This document shows, one piece after another, positions 1 to 6,434 of a stretch of DNA of 8,389 nucleotides (its first letter is position 1; each line of letters begins with the position of its first letter). This DNA comes from CAMBDR01 sp046597185 (GTDB lineage Bacteria; Pseudomonadota; Gammaproteobacteria; Burkholderiales; Burkholderiaceae_D): assembly GCA_046597185.1 (NCBI GenBank), contig JBKJLF010000829.1, positions 1 through 8,389 of the forward strand, read 5' to 3'. Under the pieces are notes generated by a model. That model was not told the origin of the DNA and did not search any database. It saw only the letters and a list, made by a program, of their open reading frames with translations. The position numbers and the translations under genes are program-made.

Positions 1-519
1 TTGTGGGTCAGCCAGCAGCGTCAACAGTGCAGGGTTGACCGTGGTGCGCGCCCAACCAAAGGCCATGGTGTCGTCTTTCCCGGTGAGTTTGTGGCACCGG
101 AGCGGGTGATCACGCAATTACTGCCCGGGCACGACGCTGCAAACGGCCTGCCCAATCAGCAAGCCAATCACTACCCCAATCAAAAACGCCCACTGTTTAT
201 TTTGCTCGATGCAACCTGGCCCGAAGCGCGCAAAATCTTCAAAAAAAGCCCTTATCTGAATCATTTGCCGGTACTTAGCCTGCTACCTGAGCAATTGTCA
301 CGCTATCGGCTACGCCGCTCCCGCTGTGATGAGCATTTATGTACTTCGGAAGTGGCCGCATTATGCCTCGCGCTGGCCGGTGACACCCTGGCCGCGCACA
401 CGCTGGAGGCATATCTGGATGTATTTGCCGAACACTACCTGTGCGCCAAACAACAGCGCAAGGTGGATGGCGAGGATGCGCTGCATCAGCGGCTGCGCGC
501 TTTGCGCCTGCCTACATGA
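1..519 (+). CDS. tapT: tRNA-uridine aminocarboxypropyltransferase (DTW domain, TapT/YfiP-like), 5' end missing
   Basis: The visible 172 residues are the C-terminal part of a DTW-domain protein. The family uses S-adenosylmethionine to add a 3-amino-3-carboxypropyl group to uridine in tRNA (acp3U47 in E. coli). Diagnostic stretches are LFILLDATWPEARKIFKKSP (visible residues 65-84, containing the D-x-T-W signature at 70-73), the YRLRRSR segment (102-108) and the CTSEVAALCLALAGD segment (114-128). These line up well with E. coli TapT as I remember it. The frame is open at base 1 and the first in-frame TTG is just the window edge. The N-terminal cysteine-rich segment expected in this family is absent, so the true start lies outside the window. 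The gene ends in TGA, 15 bases before the stop of the convergent kinase gene. Ortholog assignment is by motif recall, not by a search. Confidence 0.9.
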   Translation: MWVSQQRQQCRVDRGARPTKGHGVVFPGEFVAPERVITQLLPGHDAANGLPNQQANHYPNQKRPLFILLDATWPEARKIFKKSPYLNHLPVLSLLPEQLSRYRLRRSRCDEHLCTSEVAALCLALAGDTLAAHTLEAYLDVFAEHYLCAKQQRKVDGEDALHQRLRALRLPT

Positions 520-534
520 ATACCCGATTGACCA

Positions 535-3500
535 TCAAAGCGCACCGGACGGTGCCACTGCCTCAATGCCGCAGACCTGGTTGCGTCCCTGGCTCTTGGC
601 CCGATACAGTTGCACATCAGCATAATGTAACAATTCGGCTTCACTCAAATCCGCTTGCGGCACCATACTGCAAACGCCCAGGCTGATCGTTACCACGGTG
701 GCGGTCTCGGAGGCGGCATGCGGGATTTGCGCATCCCATACCTGCTGCCGCAATTGCTGCGCCACTTGCAGCGTACCGTCCAATTGTGTATCAGGCAACA
801 GGCAGACAAATTCTTCCCCACCGTAACGCGCCAGCAAATCGCCAGGGCGCTTCAAGCCCGCGACCAACGCCTTGGCCACCTGGCGCAAGCACTCATCCCC
901 GGCCAGATGACCATACAGATCGTTGTAACGCTTGAAGAAATCAATATCGAGTATCACAATGCCCAGATTGCCCTGATTGCGTTGCGCACGCAACCACTCC
1001 GCACTCAGGCGTTCATTGAAAAAGCGCCGGTTGCAGATGCCGGTCAAACCGTCCAGATAGGCCATCCGGCGCAACAAATCCGCTTGCCGTTTCACGGTCA
1101 GATGGGTCTTGACACGAGCACGCACAATTTGTTGATTGAAGGGGCGGGTGATGAAATCAACCGCGCCGCAATCGAGCCCGAATTTTTCAAATTCCGGGCC
1201 AGTATGGGCGGTCACAAAAATAAGCGGAATGTCGCACACCGTATCGTCTGCCTTGAGGCTCTGGCACAGTTCATAACCATTCATTTCCGGCATGTCGACA
1301 TCCACCAACAGCAAATCGGGGCGCTGGCTGTAGCACAGTGTTAAGGCTTGCTGCGCACTGGTCGCCGTCAACACCTGATAGTCGTTGACAAAAATCTGGT
1401 GCAACAATTCGATATTGCCGGTCTGGTCATCCACCACCAAAATACAGGGCTGGTGGTGAGCATACCCAGCCAAATCGGGCAGTAAATCCGGGGGGCTGAC
1501 AGCCGGCGGTGGCTTGGGTGTTGCCTGCATGCTCTGCTCCAGCGCCACGCAAAGGGCAGACCAAGGCGGCCCGCCCTCTGCCAAACTGTGCAGCAAGGGC
1601 GCGAGCACTTGCGCGTCGTCAGCCAACGCGCTATCAGGGTGTCTGGCCAGCCGCAGCTCCTGTTGCGCTGCCAGTTGGGTCAGCGTCGTGATGCCCAGGG
1701 TTGCCGCCAAGCCTTTCAAGGCATGGCAGATCTGGCGCAAGCGGAGCCGATTGTTTTGCCCCAGTGCGTCCTGCAATTGTGCCAGCGTGGCAGGTGCCGC
1801 CGCCGCAAAATGTTGCAGTGCGCGCAAATACACGTCGCGTCGCTCGCCCATTCTGGCCAGCGCGCTGACAAGCTCCACCCCGGCCACTCTGGCTGCATCC
1901 AGCACCAAATCCGGCAATGGCGCAACCGTTTGGGGTGGCGGCATTGGCTGGACGCGGGTATGCCCGGTATGCCCGGTATGCTGGCACAGGAGCTGCACCA
2001 GATGGTCGAGGTCAAACGGCTTGCCAACGTGGTCGTTCATGCCTGCCGCCAGACTGGTGGCCCGGTCGCCGGCCATGACATTGGCGCTCATCGCAATAAT
2101 GGGCAGGGTTGGCCCCAAACGCTGGCGTATGGCTTTGGTGGCGTCAAACCCGTCCATCAGCGGCATCTGCAAATCCATCAGCACCGCATCAAACATGGGT
2201 GCTGCCGCTATTACCGCTGCCACGGCTTGTGCGCCATTGTTGGCCAATTCCACCTGCGCGCCCTCGCCCTCCAGCAGTTCGCGCACGATCAGTTGGTTGT
2301 CGAAATTATCTTCCACCACCAGCAACCGCAAGCCCTGCAGGCGCACCGCCCCCGCTGCCCCTGCTGCCACTGCCGCCCCTCTGTGGGCCGATGACTGTGC
2401 CTGGCCGCGCAGGGCCTCGTTTAGCATATGGGCGGTCACGGGTTTGACCAAAAAACTTTGCACCACCTCCTGCTCAAGGCTGGCTTGGTGCGCCCAGACT
2501 TCACGGTCAAGCGCGGTGCCCAGCGCAACCCTATGCGCGCTTCCACCCTGGTCCATATCAGCCAGATTTTTGCACAGCGTTAAGGCATTGAGGCCAGGCA
2601 CATTCCAGTCAATTAAAACAGCATCGCAAGGTGCTGCTGTCGGGCCGCGCAGGTAGTCCCATGCCTGTGCCGCGTCATCTGCAAAAACCAGGGTCCACCC
2701 CAACAACGGCGCGTAGCGCTGCATTTGGGCACGCGCCGCCGGGTGCTGCATCACTGCCAGGACCGCATAGTCACCATCGTCGCGGCCGCCCACGCCCAAT
2801 TCCTGGCTCACTTGCGGCACCAGCGGCACCAGTGGCAAGGCAATCTCAAAATAAAATCGGCTACCACCACCAAGCGCGCTCTCAAGCTTGAGTTCGCCTC
2901 CCATCAACTGCACCAGACGATAGCTAATGGTCAAACCCAGGCCAGAACCACCAAAGCGGCGCGTAGTGCTGCCTTCAGCCTGGGTAAAACTGATGAAAAT
3001 GCGCTCATGGTTTTCCGGGGCGATGCCAATGCCGGTATCCTGCACAGCAAACTGCAAGGTGACGCTCCCGGGCTGGCGCGCAAGCACCTGTACCGATAGC
3101 ACCACGTCACCGCGCTCAGTAAATTTGATGGCGTTGCAGCTCAGGTTGATCAACACCTGCTGCAAGCGCAAGACATCGCCAACCATGCACGGCGGTACAT
3201 CGGGATCAATGTCAAACAGCAGTTCGACCGGTTTACCCCCCAGGTTGGCCGACAAAATAACCGACAGGTTGCGCAGTTCGCGCTCGATATCAAACGGATG
3301 CAGATCCAGCGTCATTTTGCCGGCTTCAATTTTGGAAAAGTCGAGAATTTCATCCAGCAAGCCAAGCAAGGCACGGGCCGCACCTTCGGTTTTGTCCACA
3401 TAATCGGCCTGACGCACGCTCAGTCCGGTTTTGCGCAGCAAGGCAATCATGCCCAGCACGGCATTCATCGGGGTGCGGATTTCGTGGCTCATATTCGCCA

Positions 3501-5370
3501 AAAAATCCGATTTGGCGCGGCTGGCGTCCAGTGCTGCCTGGCGGGCGCTGCGTAGCAATGCTTCGCCTTCATGTTGGGCGGTAATGTCATAGCGAATCGA
3601 TACATATTTGTCGATTTTGCCGTCCGCCCCCGGAAAAGGCGCAATAAAGGTATCAACCCAATACAAATTGCCGTTTTTGGCGCGGTTGCAAACCTGCCCA
3701 CGCCAGGAGCGACCATTGGCAATATCAGACCACATCGCGGCCCAAAATGCGGCGTCGTGTACGCCGGAATTCACGATACGATGGTTTTGCCCCACCAATT
3801 CGTCGCGGCTGTAGCCGCTGATAAGGCAAAATGCGTCATTCACGGCGGTGATGCCGCCGGCGCTATCGGCTACCGACACAATCGCATGCATGTTCAGCGC
3901 CGTGAGCAGCGCATCATTTTCGCGCAGCGCCGCCTGCAATCTTTGCTGGGCCAAACAACGCTCGGTAATATCGAGCTCAATGGCCATAAAGCCAAGCAAA
4001 TTACCTTTTTCATCACGTTGCGGCTGAATCTCCAGTTCAACCCAGTAAAGGCTGCCATCCTTGCGCCGGTTGAGCAATTCCCCGGCAAAGCCGCCACCCC
4101 GATTCAGGGCTTCGCGCATGCGCTGCAACACTTGTGCATCGGTGCCCCCCGATTGCAGCAACTGACCGGGGGAAGCACCCAATGCTTCACTGGCGCTATA
4201 ACCGGAAATGCGCTCAAAACCTTCGTTGACCCAAGTGATGCGGCGCGCCGGATCGGTAATAATCACCGCATTGGATGTGTGTTTGACCACCTTGGCCAAG
4301 CGCTCCAGATCGGCCGTCATTTGGCGCGCCAGGGTTTCGGCCCGACTTCTGCCCTGCATTTGCAGCCACAGCAAAGCACTCAGCAATACGCTGACCATGC
4401 TACCACCGCCCAACACCAGCCATACCGACGCATAGTCCATTGCGTCGGCCAGTTTTCGCGTACCGCTCACCTGCAAAATCATTTCGCGCCCCGGCAGCAG
4501 GATGGCTTTACGGGAATGAAAATGGCCACCAGCCAAGCCTGGCCCGGCTTTCCTGATGGGTGCCAGATGATCACGGGTGTCGTACAGCACCCGCCCGTCA
4601 GGCGTGTCGAGCAGTTCGAAATCGATATCGCCGGAGACCACGTCGGGCACGCGGTCGAGCAATTCGCGAATCACGATCGGTGCCGACAGCAAGCCGCGCA
4701 GGGCAGCGCGGCGCTGCACGGCGTTGGCGGGGGTGGCGGGGCTACGGTAAATCGGTACAAACAGCAACACGCCGGGCGTGTGTAACTGGTCTTGCACCAG
4801 CCTGACCGGCGCGCTGATCGTGGCCTCGCCGGTATCGATCGCACGCAATAGTGCGGCGCGCCGATACGGCTCTGATCCCACATCCAGCCCCACCGATTCT
4901 TGATTGTTGGCCTGCGGCTCAATCAGCGTGGTGATGTAAAGGTCATCATGATTTTTTTCATCCAGTTGCAGCAGAGAAAATTGCGGCGCGCCATCGGCCC
5001 GCTCGGTTGCCAGCATGGCGGGCAGGTCTTGCCGTCGAACCGGGCGCACATAGCCAAAGCCGCGCACGCCGGGAAACTCTTGTTGCAAGTCACGTGCCAA
5101 CACGGCAGCCCGGAACTCGGCCCGGCTCACCTCGCGCTTGGCCAGATACATGCTTTTCAAGCCATTCAACCCATAAACCGTGGTGCGAAAACGACGCGTG
5201 ACCTCCCGGTACACCCGTTCGGCCCGATTCTCGTACCTCACCTCAGCCTCTGTGAGCAAGGTTTGGTACACCCAATGCGTACCCAATACCGACAAAATCA
5301 TTCCCAAAACCAATACCATGGCTGATAAAGCCATATTGCTGCGCCTGGACATACCAGATTGAAACAACAT
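535..5370 (-). CDS. CHASE-PAS-PAS hybrid histidine kinase with three receiver(-like) domains, Hpt and C-terminal GGDEF (diguanylate cyclase)
   Basis: This is a 1611-residue inner-membrane sensor. TM1 (about 14-35) and TM2 (about 315-337) bracket a periplasmic CHASE-type domain (about 75-235). Two PAS domains follow (about 355-470 and 480-598). The HisKA domain carries the SHEIRTP box with His629. The HATPase has the N box (NLSCNAIKF, 742-750), DTGIGIA (778-784) and GGSGLGL (807-813). Next come a receiver-like domain (about 868-990; Asp921 kept, acidic pair absent), a canonical receiver (1014-1130; E1020/D1021, Asp1066, Lys1117) and an Hpt domain with HALKG (His1216). Last are a third receiver (1308-1422; D1314/D1315, Asp1357, with Arg1409 in place of the usual Lys) and GGDEF (about 1436-1600; GGEEF at 1517-1521, metal-site D1475/D1477). 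An inhibitory RxxD site (1508-1511) lies exactly five residues before GGEEF. I infer that phosphate passes from His to Asp to Hpt and then to the last receiver, controlling c-di-GMP synthesis. The ATG is chosen because a strong AAGGAG lies just upstream. Confidence 0.95.
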   Translation of the reverse strand: MLFQSGMSRRSNMALSAMVLVLGMILSVLGTHWVYQTLLTEAEVRYENRAERVYREVTRRFRTTVYGLNGLKSMYLAKREVSRAEFRAAVLARDLQQEFPGVRGFGYVRPVRRQDLPAMLATERADGAPQFSLLQLDEKNHDDLYITTLIEPQANNQESVGLDVGSEPYRRAALLRAIDTGEATISAPVRLVQDQLHTPGVLLFVPIYRSPATPANAVQRRAALRGLLSAPIVIRELLDRVPDVVSGDIDFELLDTPDGRVLYDTRDHLAPIRKAGPGLAGGHFHSRKAILLPGREMILQVSGTRKLADAMDYASVWLVLGGGSMVSVLLSALLWLQMQGRSRAETLARQMTADLERLAKVVKHTSNAVIITDPARRITWVNEGFERISGYSASEALGASPGQLLQSGGTDAQVLQRMREALNRGGGFAGELLNRRKDGSLYWVELEIQPQRDEKGNLLGFMAIELDITERCLAQQRLQAALRENDALLTALNMHAIVSVADSAGGITAVNDAFCLISGYSRDELVGQNHRIVNSGVHDAAFWAAMWSDIANGRSWRGQVCNRAKNGNLYWVDTFIAPFPGADGKIDKYVSIRYDITAQHEGEALLRSARQAALDASRAKSDFLANMSHEIRTPMNAVLGMIALLRKTGLSVRQADYVDKTEGAARALLGLLDEILDFSKIEAGKMTLDLHPFDIERELRNLSVILSANLGGKPVELLFDIDPDVPPCMVGDVLRLQQVLINLSCNAIKFTERGDVVLSVQVLARQPGSVTLQFAVQDTGIGIAPENHERIFISFTQAEGSTTRRFGGSGLGLTISYRLVQLMGGELKLESALGGGSRFYFEIALPLVPLVPQVSQELGVGGRDDGDYAVLAVMQHPAARAQMQRYAPLLGWTLVFADDAAQAWDYLRGPTAAPCDAVLIDWNVPGLNALTLCKNLADMDQGGSAHRVALGTALDREVWAHQASLEQEVVQSFLVKPVTAHMLNEALRGQAQSSAHRGAAVAAGAAGAVRLQGLRLLVVEDNFDNQLIVRELLEGEGAQVELANNGAQAVAAVIAAAPMFDAVLMDLQMPLMDGFDATKAIRQRLGPTLPIIAMSANVMAGDRATSLAAGMNDHVGKPFDLDHLVQLLCQHTGHTGHTRVQPMPPPQTVAPLPDLVLDAARVAGVELVSALARMGERRDVYLRALQHFAAAAPATLAQLQDALGQNNRLRLRQICHALKGLAATLGITTLTQLAAQQELRLARHPDSALADDAQVLAPLLHSLAEGGPPWSALCVALEQSMQATPKPPPAVSPPDLLPDLAGYAHHQPCILVVDDQTGNIELLHQIFVNDYQVLTATSAQQALTLCYSQRPDLLLVDVDMPEMNGYELCQSLKADDTVCDIPLIFVTAHTGPEFEKFGLDCGAVDFITRPFNQQIVRARVKTHLTVKRQADLLRRMAYLDGLTGICNRRFFNERLSAEWLRAQRNQGNLGIVILDIDFFKRYNDLYGHLAGDECLRQVAKALVAGLKRPGDLLARYGGEEFVCLLPDTQLDGTLQVAQQLRQQVWDAQIPHAASETATVVTISLGVCSMVPQADLSEAELLHYADVQLYRAKSQGRNQVCGIEAVAPSGAL

Positions 5371-5373
5371 ATA

Positions 5374-5384
5374 CCTTCTCCTTA
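5374..5384 (-). promoter_or_regulatory. Ribosome binding site of the sensor kinase/diguanylate cyclase gene
   Basis: Read on the minus strand this is TAAGGAGAAGG, a near-perfect Shine-Dalgarno. Its AAGGAG core (5378-5383) is seven bases from the ATG at 5370-5368. It fixes the start codon and rules out the longer open frame upstream. The 11/12-bp tandem repeat block ends 3 bases upstream of it (minus-strand sense), so repeat number or structure could affect ribosome access. Confidence 0.8.
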
Positions 5385-5387
5385 TTT

Positions 5388-5443
5388 GCTACCCCGTTGC
5401 TACCCCCGTTGCTACCTCGTTGCCACCCCGTCGCCACCCCGTT
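5388..5443 (-). repeat. Five tandem 11/12-bp repeats in the kinase leader
   Basis: Five consecutive units on the plus strand are GCTACCCCGTT (5388-5398), GCTACCCCCGTT (5399-5410, one extra C), GCTACCTCGTT (5411-5421), GCCACCCCGTC (5422-5432) and GCCACCCCGTT (5433-5443). A partial GC follows at the far end. The units differ by point changes and one single-base insertion, so the array is old enough to have diverged. In the sense of the kinase mRNA each unit reads about AACGGGGTAGC, which gives the leader regularly spaced G-runs. The 11-bp period is close to one helical turn, which would suit a protein that binds several adjacent sites. The function is unknown. Confidence 0.9.
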
Positions 5444-5510
5444 GCAGACCATAAACTCATGTTCCAAGCGACGCCAATCAGCAAGCAGCCGTGGGATCGA
5501 ACAATAACAT

Positions 5511-5534
5511 AACACAACTTAACACAACTTAACA
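5511..5534. repeat. Tandem 10-bp AT-rich direct repeat (AACACAACTT x2, plus a partial unit)
   Basis: AACACAACTT at 5511-5520 is repeated exactly at 5521-5530, and AACA starts a third unit at 5531. It lies upstream of the 11-bp array with respect to the kinase gene, in the zone where its promoter would be expected. The 10-bp spacing puts identical bases on one face of the helix. It could be an operator or simply AT-rich promoter DNA. I could not assign -35/-10 boxes with confidence. Confidence 0.75.
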
Positions 5535-5647
5535 TTGATTATTGGGAATTTGTTTGAACTTTGGCAGTGAGCCAACAAGCTGGCGGACAAGTGCATCATT
5601 CCCCATTTTAATCAGGCATACGCAAGCCGTGACAAATAGCCAATTTT

Positions 5648-5663
5648 GCGCTATCGTTAGCGC
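5648..5663. promoter_or_regulatory. Perfect palindrome/hairpin upstream of the acetyltransferase gene
   Basis: GCGCTA-TCGT-TAGCGC is a perfect 6-bp inverted repeat around a 4-base centre, ending 21 bases before the ATG at 5685. No T-run follows on either strand, so it is unlikely to be a terminator. It could be an operator for a dimeric repressor or a leader hairpin. There is no good Shine-Dalgarno between it and the ATG. Confidence 0.4.
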
Positions 5664-5684
5664 ACCCGATTGCCCAAATTCGCC

Positions 5685-6314
5685 ATGATTTCTACCACTC
5701 AACCTGATGACGCCTTCACCCTGCGGCCAGCCAAAATGGCCGATGAATTGGCCTTGCGCACTATTTGCTACCAAACCGTAGATGCAGGCCAAGCCCTGGT
5801 CACGCCGATGGATTACCCGGAACTGCCCGCCCTGCTCTACGCCAGCCCCTACCTGGTTGCGCCCGGTGGGCTGGGCTTTGTGGTCGAAGATGGAGCCGGG
5901 GTGTGCGCCTATGCCCTGGGTTGCCTGGACAGCCGCGTGTTTTATGACTGGATGAATGCCACCTGGCTGGCGCAAAAGCGTACCCAATATGCTTTCCCCG
6001 GCAACCTGACTTCGCTTCAGGCAAAGTTGCTGGCGCGCCTGCATGCGTCCTGCCACGTGCATCCGGCAATGACTGCTTTTCCGGCGCATTTGAATATCAA
6101 TTTGCTGCCGCGCGCGCAAGGCCAAGGGCTGGGTCGGCGCTTGATTTTTGCCGTGTTGGATGCGATGCAGCAAGGCGGTGCCAGCGGCGTGCATTGGGGC
6201 GTGAACCCGCTCAATACGGGCGCAGTGGCGTTTTACCACAAGTTGGGGTTGACGGCGGTATTGAGCGAACCGGGTTGTAAATGGTTTGCTGCATCGCTGG
6301 ACAAAGCGCGATAA
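5685..6314 (+). CDS. GNAT-family N-acetyltransferase (resembles the HAT-like domain of O-GlcNAcases)
   Basis: This is a 209-residue GNAT-fold protein. A typical N-terminus (FTLRPAKMADELALRTIC, 11-28) is followed by the acetyl-CoA binding motif Q-x-x-G-x-G in LLPRAQGQGLGRRLI (140-154). A motif-B-like end, NPLNTGAVAFYHKLGL (174-189), follows. The FYDWM (86-90) and W-L-A-Q-K-R-T-Q-Y (94-102) segments and the HLNINLLP stretch (135-142) recall the HAT-like GNAT domain attached to O-GlcNAc hydrolases and its free-standing bacterial relatives. The substrate is unknown. I chose the ATG at 5685 over an in-frame TTG at 5670 because neither has a good Shine-Dalgarno and ATG is preferred. No signal peptide or membrane segment is seen. 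It stands alone, divergent from the kinase and convergent with the ice-binding-like gene. Confidence 0.88.
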   Translation: MISTTQPDDAFTLRPAKMADELALRTICYQTVDAGQALVTPMDYPELPALLYASPYLVAPGGLGFVVEDGAGVCAYALGCLDSRVFYDWMNATWLAQKRTQYAFPGNLTSLQAKLLARLHASCHVHPAMTAFPAHLNINLLPRAQGQGLGRRLIFAVLDAMQQGGASGVHWGVNPLNTGAVAFYHKLGLTAVLSEPGCKWFAASLDKAR

Positions 6315-6339
6315 ATTGGCCATGCGGCTAGTTTTGGCT

Positions 6340-6360
6340 ATCCAGCGTCAGGATTTTTTT
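6340..6360 (+). terminator. Weak candidate terminator of the acetyltransferase gene
   Basis: A short 4-bp inverted repeat (ATCC at 6340-6343, GGAT at 6351-6354) runs directly into seven T residues at 6354-6360, starting 26 bases after the stop codon. The T-run is good but the stem is very short. The stronger hairpin at 6381-6406 may do the work instead. Confidence 0.3.
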
Positions 6361-6380
6361 GCTACCCATAACAAGGACAA

Positions 6381-6420
6381 GGGCGATGCATTCATTGCCA
6401 TCGCCCAAGCCCTGTTATTT
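6381..6420. terminator. Probable bidirectional terminator between convergent genes
   Basis: GGGCGATG (6381-6388) pairs perfectly with CATCGCCC (6399-6406) around a 10-base loop. Two further pairs inside are possible with one bulged C. On the plus strand the stem is followed after a few bases by TTATTTT. On the minus strand it is followed by a moderately U-rich stretch. It sits in the 120-base gap between the acetyltransferase stop and the stop of the DUF3494 gene, where a shared terminator is expected. Confidence 0.65.
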
Positions 6421-6434
6421 TGCTGCCTTGCTGC

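Larger units (their letters stand above)
5371..5684. other. Divergent intergenic region between kinase and acetyltransferase genes
   Basis: This 314-base region should hold the promoters of both divergent genes. It contains the kinase Shine-Dalgarno, an 11/12-bp tandem repeat array, a tandem 10-bp AT-rich repeat and a 6-bp-stem palindrome near the acetyltransferase start. I looked for -35/-10 pairs on both strands and found none convincing. Long frames that cross it (for example 5243-5515 and 5529-6323 on the minus strand) look non-coding in composition. Confidence 0.7.

Noticed and set aside
542..555. GCACC-GGAC-GGTGC hairpin as a terminator for tapT
   Set aside because: The stem is only 5 bp, lies inside the end of the kinase coding sequence and has no T-run after it.
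1514..2656. Long plus-strand open frame (380 codons) opposite the receiver and Hpt region
   Set aside because: It has low-complexity Ser/Ala/Arg/Cys composition and no motifs. It is fully explained as the antisense of the kinase gene.
3571..4785. Long plus-strand open frame (404 codons) opposite the kinase
   Set aside because: It is antisense to the CHASE/PAS region, whose domains are unmistakable. Its translation is rich in His, Gln, Arg and Gly with no recognisable domain, typical of a shadow of a GC-rich gene.
5243..5515. 90-codon minus-strand frame through the 11-bp repeats
   Set aside because: It has no ribosome site and encodes repeat-derived Gly/Asn/Val sequence. It runs out of frame into the kinase gene, whose own start has a strong Shine-Dalgarno.
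5529..6323. 264-codon minus-strand frame covering the acetyltransferase gene
   Set aside because: It mirrors the GNAT gene, which has clear family motifs. The product has biased composition and no domain, and the frame runs through intergenic DNA.
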